A stretch of DNA of 64,000 nt from AV40 sp035568175 (GCA_035568175.1 DATMON010000018.1:310001-374000); one strand, 5' to 3'. Counted from the first letter of the stretch, positions 49,466 to 58,154 are shown. Notes: generated from the letters alone by a model not told the origin. Translations and numbers: made by a program.

Positions 49466-50570
49466 ATTTTCGCTCAATCTCCCGTTGAGAGCGAAGTTTC
49501 CGATTTCCTCGCAAATCACATTTGCGTTGGCATTCCTCGCTGTCGCGGCCTGTAATCGCCATCAGACAGCGCGAGCGGAATCGAGCCCTGGCCAATCGCC
49601 CGTAGCGATTCAGCAACAACCTGAATCGATGGCCACGGTTAGCCGCGAGGTCAAAGATGTTTTCGAGCACTGCTCCAAAGCGGTAGTCAAAATCGAGGCG
49701 ACCGACCAACACGGCGAACTTTCCGGCACCGGCTTCTTTGTCGATCCGACCGGCACGCTTTACACCGCCTATTCTGTCGGCGGCGAAGCTGAGAACATTA
49801 ACGTCGAGTTCAAGGGCAAGAAATATCCGGCGCATCAGCTAATGGCCGATCTGCGCAGTGGGATCGCAATGTTGAAGGTCGACTTGGCTAGCCCAGCGCT
49901 GCCGATTGGAAATTCGGACCAACTCGAAATCGCTACTCCGGTTGTGACGATTGGTTTTCCACTCGACCTCGCCGAGACACCCAGCTTCGGCATGATCGCC
50001 GGGTTCGATCGCAAATGTTTCGGCGGCTATTTTCCAACTAAACATCTACGGGTGAATCTTCCGCCACAGCGCGGAGAAGGCGGCGCGCCGCTTTTGAATT
50101 TGAAAGGCGAGGTAGTCGGCATTCTGCTTTACACCTTTGAAAACAATTCTTGTTACGCGTTGCCGATCGAGGCTGCAGAAAAACTTCGCAGCGATTACGT
50201 CCGTTTCGGTGAGCCTCGGTATGGCTGGATTGGCACTAACGTTCAAGAGGCCGCCGCGCCAGTCGAGGGCTCGCGAGCTGTGACGACCAAGGTGATGAAG
50301 GACACGCCCGCGGCCGAGGCTGGTCTCAAGGCCGGCGACGTGGTCCTTCAAATCGGTCGGACAAAGGTGCATGAACCTGAAGACATTCTCGAAGCATCGT
50401 TCTTTTTAACGGCCGGCGACGCCGTGCCGATAACCGTCGCGCGTGGCGGTGAAAAGATCACGTTTCAGATTCAGGCGGATTCATATCCAGACGGGCGGCT
50501 GGCGGCGCCCCCATCGTTGAATCGCGCGATGCCGTTAAATCTGCAGTCTGTGCCGGAACGCACGCCTTAG
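49443..50570 (+). CDS. HtrA-like lipoprotein with the catalytic triad lost, plus PDZ domain
   Basis: This 375-residue protein has a lipoprotein-type signal (ALAFLAVAACNRH). A trypsin-like domain aligns well with the intact HtrA at 55045-56535 but lacks all three catalytic residues. FTNFHVV is TAYSVGG here (His to Ser), TDIAVIK is SGIAMLK (Asp to Gly), and GNSGGPL is GEGGAPL (Ser to Gly). A PDZ domain follows (WIGTNVQEAAA, DTPAAEAGLKAGDVVLQIG, ILEASFFLTAGDAVPITVAR). The fold is kept, so it is presumably a peptide-binding or sensor protein instead of a protease. The start overlaps the preceding membrane-protein gene by 23 bp. Confidence 0.85.
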   Translation: MRRLSSSRFSLNLPLRAKFPISSQITFALAFLAVAACNRHQTARAESSPGQSPVAIQQQPESMATVSREVKDVFEHCSKAVVKIEATDQHGELSGTGFFVDPTGTLYTAYSVGGEAENINVEFKGKKYPAHQLMADLRSGIAMLKVDLASPALPIGNSDQLEIATPVVTIGFPLDLAETPSFGMIAGFDRKCFGGYFPTKHLRVNLPPQRGEGGAPLLNLKGEVVGILLYTFENNSCYALPIEAAEKLRSDYVRFGEPRYGWIGTNVQEAAAPVEGSRAVTTKVMKDTPAAEAGLKAGDVVLQIGRTKVHEPEDILEASFFLTAGDAVPITVARGGEKITFQIQADSYPDGRLAAPPSLNRAMPLNLQSVPERTP

Positions 50571-50572
50571 TT

Positions 50573-50638
50573 GTAGAGGCGCTCGCCGCGGCGAGCGCCT
50601 ATTTCTCCAGTTTCGGCGCTTGACCCAAACGCCGCTAC
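50573..50638. repeat. GTAG...CTAC element; supplies the ligA stop codon
   Basis: It begins with GTAG, contains the perfect palindrome GGCGCTCGCCGCGGCGAGCGCC as two 11-bp arms, a second weaker hairpin (CGGCG/CGCCG), and ends in CTAC. On the minus strand the terminal TAG (50637-50635) is the ligA stop codon. It fills the entire space between the convergent stops. Confidence 0.85.
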
Positions 50639-52794
50639 AACATTTCGCGAAAGTCTTTTTCGCTTAGGATTTGCACGCCAAGATCTTTCGCTTTATCGAG
50701 TTTGCTGCCCGCTTCCGCGCCGGCGAGCACGTAATCTGTTTTCTTGCTCACGCTCCCGCTGACGTGACCACCAAGCGCTTCGATTTTGGCCGACGCTTCT
50801 TGGCGGGTCATAGACGGCAATGTGCCGGTAAGGACAAATGTTTTCCCGGCCCACGGCAGCTCCGCCAGTTTTTTGGCCGAAACTTTTTCGCTTTTCGGAT
50901 GAATCCGTAATTGCTCCATCCGTTGAAGAATCTTTTTGCCGGCCGCAGATGCAAAAAAGTCGAGCATACTTTGAGCAACGACCCGCCCGACTTCGGTGAC
51001 AATCCCCGCCTTCTTGTCGATCTTGCTCTTCGATGGCTCGGCAAAACCTGATTTAATCAATCGTTCGGCGATTTCTTTCGCGGCCTGCTTGTCGCCTTTG
51101 CTTTCATGGTAAGCGAGCACGTCGCGGAGAAGTTTGGAATTTGCCACCTCCTCGATGGTCTCGTGAAAACGCGCGAGATCCGTCGCCGTCGTCTTGCCAA
51201 CTTCTGGAATTGCGAGCGCATAAAGCCAGCGTGAGAGCGGGAAAGTTCTCGCCCGTTCAATCGCTTGGATCGCTTTGGTAGCGTTCTTTTCGCCGAAGAT
51301 GCGGGGATTTTCCTCAGTGCCGAGGTTCAACTTGCCAAGTTGCTCAACCTTCAGCTCGAATAGATCGAGTGGCTCGCGCACCAGTCCACGCTCGACCAGT
51401 TTGTCCGCGACGATACCTCCGACGCTTTCGACATCGAGGGCGCCGCGGGCTGCGAAAAACTCTACGCGCCGTGTAGTCTGCGCCGGGCATTGCAAGTTTT
51501 CGCAACGCCAGGCCACAAATTGTGGATCGCGTCGGACCTCGCCGCCACACACCGGACATTTGCCATGAATATGTTTGAGGAAATCGAACAGTTTCGCGTT
51601 ACGCGGCCGTTTTGATTTCACGACTTCAACCACCGCCGGGATCACTTCGCCGGCTTTTTCAATCACGACCGTGTCTCCGATGCGAATATCTTTGCGCTTA
51701 ATCTCATCTTCATTGTGCAGCGTTGCGCGCGAGACCGTGCTGCCGCTGACAAACACCGGTTCAAGCACAGCCACTGGCGTCAGAATGCCTGTCCGTCCGA
51801 CTTGCACCTTAATATCGAGCAACTTCGTTTCGACGCGCTCGGCGGCGTATTTGTAAGCGATTGCCCAGCGCGGTGATTTCGCGGTGAAACCGAGGCGCTC
51901 ACGTTGCGCGAGCGCGTCGACCTTGATCACTGCGCCATCGGTCTCGTACGGAAAATCATGTCGAATTCGGTCGAGCTTGCGAATCGCATCCAGAATTTTC
52001 TCGACCGAATCGGCCGACCACCAATTTTCATGCGTCGGCAGTCCAAGCTTTTTGAATAATGGAAAGATCTTCGAGTGAAGATCGACATCTACGCCTTCGG
52101 TCGCGCCGGTTCCGTAAAAAACCATTCCAAGCGGTCGCCGCGCGGCGACATTGGCATCAAGATGCTTGAGCGAGCCGGCGGCGGCGTTGCGTGGGTTTGC
52201 GAACAACGGCAACCCGGCAGCTTCGCGCTCTTGGTTTAGTCTCTTGAAGCCGTCTTTGTCGAGATAGGCTTCTCCGCGGACTTCGAGAATTTTTGGTGCA
52301 GCGCCACGCAATTGTTGCGGCACCGATCGGATCGTTTTGATGTTTTGAGTAATGTCGTCTCCGACCAAACCGTCGCCGCGGGTGGCGGCGTATTTGAGCC
52401 GACCGCTTTCGTACATCACCGACACCGCGACGCCGTCGACCTTCGGCTCGATCACGACCGGGATCTTTTCGTCCGGCAGAAGCCGCGTCATCCGTTTGTA
52501 GAAATTTGCGACCTCATCTTCGGAATAAGTGTTGTCCAGACTAAGCATCGGCACGCGATGCTGAATTTGCGCGAAGGCCTGAAGCGGCTTGCCGCCAACC
52601 CGCTGAGTCGGCGAGTCGGCAGTGACGAGCTCTGGAAACTTTGCCTCCAGATCGACCAGTTCTTTGTAAAGCCGGTCGTATTCGCGATCGGTGATGGTTG
52701 GCGCGGCTTCCTCGTAATAGCGGCGATCGTGCTCCTTGATCTCCTCTCGGAGCCGTGCGACTCGCTTAGCCGCTTGAGCCTCGTCTTTGGCCAT
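50635..52794 (-). CDS. ligA: NAD-dependent DNA ligase LigA
   Basis: This 719-residue protein joins nicks during replication, using NAD. Domain order: N-terminal Ia (REEIKEHDRRYYEEAAPTITDREYDRLY), adenylation with lysine motif EPKVDGVA (~116), VRGEAYL, DGAVIKVD, OB-fold, zinc finger (CPVCGGEV and CENLQCPAQ), helix-hairpin-helix region, then BRCT (FVLTGTLPSMTRQEASAKIEALGG, ~640 on). ATG 52794 (MAKDEAQAAKR) was selected since a longer frame to 52947 reads non-family sequence. The stop lies in a palindromic element. Confidence 0.97.
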   Translation of the reverse strand: MAKDEAQAAKRVARLREEIKEHDRRYYEEAAPTITDREYDRLYKELVDLEAKFPELVTADSPTQRVGGKPLQAFAQIQHRVPMLSLDNTYSEDEVANFYKRMTRLLPDEKIPVVIEPKVDGVAVSVMYESGRLKYAATRGDGLVGDDITQNIKTIRSVPQQLRGAAPKILEVRGEAYLDKDGFKRLNQEREAAGLPLFANPRNAAAGSLKHLDANVAARRPLGMVFYGTGATEGVDVDLHSKIFPLFKKLGLPTHENWWSADSVEKILDAIRKLDRIRHDFPYETDGAVIKVDALAQRERLGFTAKSPRWAIAYKYAAERVETKLLDIKVQVGRTGILTPVAVLEPVFVSGSTVSRATLHNEDEIKRKDIRIGDTVVIEKAGEVIPAVVEVVKSKRPRNAKLFDFLKHIHGKCPVCGGEVRRDPQFVAWRCENLQCPAQTTRRVEFFAARGALDVESVGGIVADKLVERGLVREPLDLFELKVEQLGKLNLGTEENPRIFGEKNATKAIQAIERARTFPLSRWLYALAIPEVGKTTATDLARFHETIEEVANSKLLRDVLAYHESKGDKQAAKEIAERLIKSGFAEPSKSKIDKKAGIVTEVGRVVAQSMLDFFASAAGKKILQRMEQLRIHPKSEKVSAKKLAELPWAGKTFVLTGTLPSMTRQEASAKIEALGGHVSGSVSKKTDYVLAGAEAGSKLDKAKDLGVQILSEKDFREML

Positions 52795-52826
52795 AAGGCA
52801 TGATACAAACAGGGCAAAGATCGACA

Positions 52827-54575
52827 ATGAACGGCGGAGAAAAAATCCTGGGCGTGGAGGGTGGCGGGACCAAAACGTCATGGGTTTTGGTCGAGCGCGG
52901 GGAGAATGAGCTGCGCGTTTTGGACCAGGGAAAACTCCCGCCGGCAAACTTTCGCCTCGCTCCGCTGGACCAATTGCGGTCGACGTTTAGGGAGCTGCCG
53001 AAAGAAATCAATCGGGCCGGCATTTTCCTGGCCGGCTGTGGCACCGGGGAAGATCGCCAATCGCTCACGCGGCTCTGCGCCGAGATTTGGCCGCAGGCAA
53101 AAGTTGTGGTCGGCAGCGATCGCGATTCCGGTTTGGGCGCCGCGCTGGGCCATGGTGATGGAATTGTTGTGAACGCCGGAAGCGGCTCGTCCATTACCGG
53201 TCGTCGCGACAAGCGGATCGAAAACGCTGGAGGCTGGGGACACATTTTGGGCGATGCCGGTGGCGGTTATTTTCTCAGCCTGCAGGCGCTGCGCTTAATT
53301 CTGCGCGAATACGATCTGCATCGCGGCGAAGTCCAGTTCACGACCAGAGTCTTGCGAGCGTTGTCGCTGAATAATCTCGATGAACTCGTCGCCTGGGCGC
53401 AGACGGCCGATAAAATGGAAGTGGCAATGCTGACGCCGGTCGTCTTCGAAGCCGCCGCCGGCGGTGATTCGCGCGTCATGGAAATTATCGAAGAAGGCGC
53501 GCGCGTTCTTTGCGAATACACCGAAGCGGTAGCGACAAGATTACACGTCCTCGCGCCAAAGATTGTTTTGCTCGGGGGACTTTTTCATCGCGATTCGATT
53601 TACACCCATGCGTTTCGGCGGCGATTAAAGAAATGTTTGCCCGACGCGCGCGTGACGAACTCCGAACGAGCTCCGGAATTGGGCGCGGCTTGGCTCGCGG
53701 CAGAAATGCAGAGCTGGCCCGAAATTCACGCAGAATCTTCTCCGGACAAAATCGATGACTTGGCTGCAGCATTGACTGAGCAACGCAATCCGCGCTCGGA
53801 AAATCTCGAAAAGATGAGCGCGCTGGAGTTGGCAAAGCTTTTCGTAGACGAAGAAAAATTTGTGGGAGAAGCGTTGCGCGCGGTGAGTGCCGATCTTGCC
53901 CGCGCGATCGAGCTGGTTGCTGAGTCGCTGCGCAGAGGCGGCCGATTGTTTTACGTCGGTGCGGGCAGCAGCGGGCGGCTCGGCGTGCTCGACGCGAGCG
54001 AAATTCCGCCGACCTTCGGCGCGTCGCCTGAACTCGTGCAGGGCATTATCGCCGGCGGCGCGACCGCGCTCCACCGGAGCGTGGAAGGCGCGGAGGACGA
54101 GGGGAGTAACGGCGCGCTCGCAATTGATCGCCGCGGCGTCAAGGATGTCGATGTTGTAATTGGAATCACGGCGAGCGGTCGCACGCCTTTCGTCTTAGGC
54201 GCGCTCGAGCGAGCGAAGTCGTTAGGCGCGAAGACCGTCTTGCTCAGCTGCAATCCGGCGCGCGACCGGCAATTGGATGTCGATCTTGCAATTGATCTCG
54301 GCGTCGGTCCCGAAATTGTGACCGGATCAACGCGACTCAAAGCGGGAACGGCGACCAAGGTTGCGCTCAACATCATCAGCACCGGCGCAATGGTCGCGCT
54401 TGGCAAGGTTCGCGGAAATCTGATGATCGACTTGAACACTTCGAGCACGAAGTTGCGCGACCGGGCCACGCGGATGGTGGCCGAGTTAACAGAGTGCGAC
54501 TACAATTCGGCCCGCGCGCAGCTGGAACAGAGCGGATGGGATTTGCGTGCTGTTCTGAAAAAGGCCGGTAAATAA
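52827..54575 (+). CDS. BadF/BcrA-type sugar kinase fused to MurQ (N-acetylmuramic acid 6-phosphate etherase)
   Basis: This protein of ~582 residues has two enzymes. Residues 1-~305 are an ASKHA kinase of the N-acetylglucosamine-kinase type (GVEGGGTKTSWVLVE phosphate 1; GIVVNAGSGSSITGR phosphate 2; IVLLGGLF adenosine). Residues ~305-582 are MurQ (RNPRSENLEKMSALELAKLF, YVGAGSSGRLGVLDASEIPPTF, GAEDEG, GITASGRTPFVLGAL, LMIDLNTSSTKLRDRA). Together they would phosphorylate MurNAc or GlcNAc and cleave MurNAc-6-P to GlcNAc-6-P in peptidoglycan recycling. ATG 52827 is used; ATG 52800 would leave 5 bp to the ligA start. Kinase specificity is an inference. Confidence 0.92.
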   Translation: MNGGEKILGVEGGGTKTSWVLVERGENELRVLDQGKLPPANFRLAPLDQLRSTFRELPKEINRAGIFLAGCGTGEDRQSLTRLCAEIWPQAKVVVGSDRDSGLGAALGHGDGIVVNAGSGSSITGRRDKRIENAGGWGHILGDAGGGYFLSLQALRLILREYDLHRGEVQFTTRVLRALSLNNLDELVAWAQTADKMEVAMLTPVVFEAAAGGDSRVMEIIEEGARVLCEYTEAVATRLHVLAPKIVLLGGLFHRDSIYTHAFRRRLKKCLPDARVTNSERAPELGAAWLAAEMQSWPEIHAESSPDKIDDLAAALTEQRNPRSENLEKMSALELAKLFVDEEKFVGEALRAVSADLARAIELVAESLRRGGRLFYVGAGSSGRLGVLDASEIPPTFGASPELVQGIIAGGATALHRSVEGAEDEGSNGALAIDRRGVKDVDVVIGITASGRTPFVLGALERAKSLGAKTVLLSCNPARDRQLDVDLAIDLGVGPEIVTGSTRLKAGTATKVALNIISTGAMVALGKVRGNLMIDLNTSSTKLRDRATRMVAELTECDYNSARAQLEQSGWDLRAVLKKAGK

Positions 54576-54577
54576 AA

Positions 54578-54604
54578 GGGCGACATCGCCCGTCTAATTT
54601 TTTC
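54578..54604 (+). terminator. Probable terminator after the kinase-MurQ gene
   Basis: GGGCGA-ca-TCGCCC followed by GTCTAATTTTTTT. The stem is short (5-6 bp) with a good T-run, directly after the stop codon. Confidence 0.6.
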
Positions 54605-54666
54605 GCACGCGCGATTGCGCATGGCGAAACGAACCCTAGGCAACAACCTCAAACGAAAGTTTTTTT

Positions 54667-54816
54667 ATGCTTTGGACCATCTTTGTTATTCTGCTGATTC
54701 TTTGGCTGCTTGGTTTGGTCAGTTCCTACACGCTGGGCGGTTTTATTCATCTGCTGCTTGTGATCGCACTTGTGGTTTTGATTATCCAATTGATCACCGG
54801 TCGCCGGCCGCTGTAG
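54667..54816 (+). CDS. Lmo0937-family small membrane protein
   Basis: This 49-residue protein begins MLWTIFVILLILWLLGLVSS and continues with YTLGGFIHLLLVIALVVLII and a short basic end (GRRPL). Two membrane helices joined by SYTLGG are typical of the lmo0937 family (DUF5670). Function unknown. It is too short for a standard ORF cut-off. A start at 54667 fits; there is no strong ribosome binding site (only GAAAG). Confidence 0.9.
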   Translation: MLWTIFVILLILWLLGLVSSYTLGGFIHLLLVIALVVLIIQLITGRRPL

Positions 54817-54826
54817 CATCGCGCGC

Positions 54827-55048
54827 GTGAAACCAGCAGGAATTGTCGGAATCGTTCTCATCATCGTTGGCTTTGTCGGTTTTGCCTGGGGCGGGCTGGG
54901 TTGGAACGAGAAAAAGAAAGATGCGCAGTTAGGTCCGCTCGAGATAAGTCACACCGAAAGTCACGGGATTAGTTTTCCGCCGGTCGTAAGCGGAATCTGT
55001 CTCGTCGGCGGGATCCTGCTGGTCGTGGTCGGCAGCCGCAAGGCTTAG
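54827..55048 (+). CDS. Small two-helix membrane protein
   Basis: This 73-residue protein begins (GTG 54827) with KPAGIVGIVLIIVGFVGFAWGG, has a short periplasmic loop (DAQLGPLEISHTESHGISFPP) and ends with VSGICLVGGILLVVVGSRK. Similar small proteins of unknown function are common in soil bacteria. Its stop codon overlaps the stop of the convergent HtrA gene (TTAG). It probably shares a transcript with the lmo0937-like gene 10 bp upstream. Confidence 0.75.
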   Translation: MKPAGIVGIVLIIVGFVGFAWGGLGWNEKKKDAQLGPLEISHTESHGISFPPVVSGICLVGGILLVVVGSRKA

Positions 55049-56535
55049 CGACCGTCCGGCGGTTCGCCGCCGGAGGCTTTTAGGACTGCGAAAGTCTTGC
55101 TGCCTTTGCGGTCGAGATAGAGAAGAACGCCGCGTTTGGGATCGGCCTTGTTTAAGGCTTCCCGAAACGTTTTCGCATCGGTCACCGGTTTGCTATCGAC
55201 TTCGGTGATGACATCTTCGCGTTCGATCCCCTGCTGCGCGGCCAGGCTGTTTTCGGTGACGTCGGTCACGATGACGCCGCGCTGAACGCCGAGCTTAAAG
55301 CGTTGCGCCATTTCTTTGGTCAACTCCTGGACTTGGAGCCCGAATTTTCCCGCTTCTTCCTCGGGATTCTGCGGCGGGCGCGCCGGTTCATTCGAGGCGC
55401 GCGAGATTTCATTCGGCAATTCGCCGGTGGTGACCGGCACTTTAAGCGTTTGTCCCTTTCGCCAAACCGTCAGCTCGACTTTCTGGCCGATTTTCTTTTT
55501 CAAAATCTCGTGCTGCAGCTGCGAATCCGTGCTGACAAAGTTGGCATCGACTTGAGTGATTACGTCGAACGGCCGCAGATCGCTCTTGTAGGCGGGAGCG
55601 TCGGCTTCGATCGTTCGGACTACGACGCCTTTCTCAACCCCTTTGAACAGCTCGCGGATGGAAGGATCGTCGCCGAGCGTTTCGATTCGGATCCCGAGCC
55701 AAGGCCGCGTGATCTTGTGTCCCGCGATCAATTCTTCGCCGATTTCTTTGGCCATGTTACTCGGAATAGCGAAGCCCAGGCCGCGGTTGATTCCGTTAAT
55801 CAGCGTGTTCATACCGATCACTTTTCCATCGATATCGCAGAGCGGACCGCCGCTGTTGCCGGGATTGATCGAGGCATCAGTTTGTAAATAATCCGAAATC
55901 GAATAGCCGCTGGTCGCGAGCAATTTGCTGCGTCCTTTGCCGCTGACGACGCCGTAAGTGAAAGTGTAATCGAGCTTGAATGGGGCCCCGATGGCAAAGG
56001 CGAATTGCCCAACTCGAACCGCGTCGCTGTCGCCCAATTGCGCGACCGGCAAATCTTTGGCCTCGATTTTAATGACGGCGATGTCCGTCTTCTCGTCAGT
56101 GCCGACCACTTTCGCCGAAAATTCGCGGCCGTCTTTTAGTTTTACCTCGATCTTATCGGCGGCTTCGACCACGTGAAAGTTGGTAAAGATGTAGCCGTCC
56201 GGCCGGACGATGAATCCGGAGCCTTCGCTTTGGATCGGCTCAAGATTTCTCTGGTTTCGCCGGGGATTATTTTCGTCGGGTGGCCCTTGGAAGAACAAAT
56301 CCTCGAAAGCGGAGGTTTCGTTGTCGCTCTTTTTCGAAATTTCGATAATGACAACACTCGGCGCGACAGTCTCGAAAACCTTGGCGAAAGCATTGTTCAA
56401 CTGATGAACCACGTCTTTACCCTGCTCCGCTGCGGCCGCTGGAACCGTCGGCATCGGTGCAATCTCCGGGGTCGCCGCTAGGGTCGACAGCGTGCTCACC
56501 GTGGCGATAAGAACTGAAATTGAGATCAAGCGCAT
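55045..56535 (-). CDS. Periplasmic serine protease HtrA/Do family
   Basis: This 496-residue DegP-type protease/chaperone has a signal peptide (RLISISVLIATVSTLSTLAA), a protease domain with intact triad (His in FTNFHVVEAAD ~121, Asp in EKTDIAVIK ~150, Ser in INPGNSGGPL ~228) and two PDZ domains (PWLGIRIETLG...; VQRGVIVTDVTENSLAAQQG). ATG 56535 places the signal at the N-terminus; the frame to 56610 is not coding-like. It degrades misfolded envelope proteins. A second HtrA-like gene at 49443 has lost its triad. Confidence 0.95.
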   Translation of the reverse strand: MRLISISVLIATVSTLSTLAATPEIAPMPTVPAAAAEQGKDVVHQLNNAFAKVFETVAPSVVIIEISKKSDNETSAFEDLFFQGPPDENNPRRNQRNLEPIQSEGSGFIVRPDGYIFTNFHVVEAADKIEVKLKDGREFSAKVVGTDEKTDIAVIKIEAKDLPVAQLGDSDAVRVGQFAFAIGAPFKLDYTFTYGVVSGKGRSKLLATSGYSISDYLQTDASINPGNSGGPLCDIDGKVIGMNTLINGINRGLGFAIPSNMAKEIGEELIAGHKITRPWLGIRIETLGDDPSIRELFKGVEKGVVVRTIEADAPAYKSDLRPFDVITQVDANFVSTDSQLQHEILKKKIGQKVELTVWRKGQTLKVPVTTGELPNEISRASNEPARPPQNPEEEAGKFGLQVQELTKEMAQRFKLGVQRGVIVTDVTENSLAAQQGIEREDVITEVDSKPVTDAKTFREALNKADPKRGVLLYLDRKGSKTFAVLKASGGEPPDGR

Positions 56536-56672
56536 CGGTTCGAGGTTGGACAGCACCCAACATGCAACGTTCAACGTCCCCAGTCCACCGGACGGGATAC
56601 CCCAGGGCATGCGAATTCCAGCGGTTGCGCCGCTTGACTAATGGTATACTATCGGTCGGTCTCTCTCCGGAT

Positions 56673-58058
56673 ATGCGTTCAACTAACTTGAATCGGGCCT
56701 TGGTTGCCGCCTTGTCCGCCGCCTTTGTGCTAGTGGCGCTACGGCTTGCATCCGATCACGGCGCTCCCAAACCGATTCCCGCGGAAGACTTTGTTCGCGC
56801 GATGGATTCGCATCAAACTTCGTTGATCGATCGTTACTTTCGCGAGCATCAGAATCCAAACGTCCGGGGAGCGAATGACCGCTCTTTGCTTTTCACTGCG
56901 ATTTTGCGGGAGGATGGGGTTGTCGCGCGGAGATTACTGGATGCCGGCGCCAGCGCTGATCTGGCGGATAACGCGGGAGTAACTCCGTTAATGGTGGCGG
57001 CGATGCATGGCGACTTGGAGTCGGTTCGGGCGATGGCTGGACATGTTACCGACATTACTGCCAGAGACCGTGCAGGTCATTCGGCGCTCTATTATGCTGT
57101 GACTGCGCAGAAACTCGAAACCGTCGATCTTCTTTTGAGCCTGACGCCGAACCTGGAATTGGCTTACGGCGACAGTGGTGAGCTGCTGACCCTTGCTCTC
57201 GGGAGCGCCAACACTAAAATTGCCCAGGAAATTCTTACGCGACTGCCGCGGCTTGAACAGTGGAGTCCCGGCGCGTTGCGCGCTTTGGATAATGTTTTGC
57301 GCGCGGGGGATCGCGAATCAGTCCGACTGCTGCTTTCGAAACACATCCCTCCGCCTACGCCGGAAGGGAAGCGCGTTCCGCTGCTCGCCTACGCGATCGC
57401 CACTGACAATGTGCCCTTGGTTACAACCTTGTTGGACTGCGGCGCGGATGCGAACACGACCCTGCCGGCAAAATATGACAAGGAATTTCTCGACGCGCTT
57501 CCGTCGAAGTCGTTTCGCAATTACATCGAAGACGACCGCAACGTCACCTGCCTGATGCTGGCGGCCGGACTGGGCCGCACCGATTACGTCCGCGCGCTGT
57601 TGCAAGCAGGCGCCGACCGCAACCGGGCCACCGGGCGCTATAAGATGATTGCGCTCTATTTCGCGGCTGAGCTCGGCCATTGGCAACCGGCGCAAATTCT
57701 CCTCGGCAGCGGACCGTCGCCGGAGAAGCTTCGAATTGAAATTTCGCTCTCTTCCCAGCACATGGCGCTGATCAAAGACGGCGTGCCGGTTTTGAATTCT
57801 ACCTGTTCCACCGGCCGCGAGGGCTATTCGACCAAGCGCGGGTATTTCGTAATTACGGACAAAGAACGCAATCATCGTTCCACGATTTATCATGTCGATA
57901 TGCCCTACTTCATGCGGTTGAGTTGTCTCGATTTCGGCATGCACGAGGGCGTTGTCCCCAATTACCCGGCCTCGCACGGTTGCATTCGTTTGCCCGGCGA
58001 AACGGCGAGAAAACTTTTCGCGGAAATTCCCATCGGCACACTCGTGACGGTGCAGTAG
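56673..58058 (+). CDS. Ankyrin-repeat protein fused to an L,D-transpeptidase (YkuD) domain
   Basis: This 461-residue protein has a signal/anchor (ALVAALSAAFVLVALRLAS), five or more ankyrin repeats (residues ~55-345: DRSLLFTAILREDGVVARRLLDAGASADLAD, GVTPLMVAAMHGDLESVRAM, GHSALYYAVTAQKLETVDLLLSL and VTCLMLAAGLGRTDYVRALLQAGADRNRA) and a C-terminal YkuD catalytic domain (~360-461) ending in HGCIRLPGETARKLF (catalytic Cys in SHGCIRL ~433, His in HVDMPYF region). YkuD enzymes cross-link or anchor proteins to peptidoglycan; ankyrin repeats bind proteins. Function as scaffolded cross-linker is inferred. It is divergent from htrA. Confidence 0.88.
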   Translation: MRSTNLNRALVAALSAAFVLVALRLASDHGAPKPIPAEDFVRAMDSHQTSLIDRYFREHQNPNVRGANDRSLLFTAILREDGVVARRLLDAGASADLADNAGVTPLMVAAMHGDLESVRAMAGHVTDITARDRAGHSALYYAVTAQKLETVDLLLSLTPNLELAYGDSGELLTLALGSANTKIAQEILTRLPRLEQWSPGALRALDNVLRAGDRESVRLLLSKHIPPPTPEGKRVPLLAYAIATDNVPLVTTLLDCGADANTTLPAKYDKEFLDALPSKSFRNYIEDDRNVTCLMLAAGLGRTDYVRALLQAGADRNRATGRYKMIALYFAAELGHWQPAQILLGSGPSPEKLRIEISLSSQHMALIKDGVPVLNSTCSTGREGYSTKRGYFVITDKERNHRSTIYHVDMPYFMRLSCLDFGMHEGVVPNYPASHGCIRLPGETARKLFAEIPIGTLVTVQ

Positions 58059-58110
58059 GAGCGGTTGCCCTCTAAATGGCGAGTGCGCGGCGCACTTTGC
58101 GGTGCGCGCG

Positions 58111-58138
58111 TTGACACGATTCTGACCGGTCTTAGCGT
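58111..58138 (+). promoter_or_regulatory. Possible promoter before the KamA-type gene
   Basis: A consensus -35 TTGACA (58111-58116) is followed at 16 bp by a poor -10, TAGCGT (58133-58138). It lies 17 bp before the ATG at 58155, so the leader would be short. Confidence 0.35.
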
Positions 58139-58154
58139 TTTCGTCCTTACTCAA

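Noticed and set aside
56624..56650. Promoter TTGACT/TATACT before the ankyrin-YkuD gene
   Set aside because: The two hexamers are only about 5 bp apart; no -35 at correct spacing could be identified.
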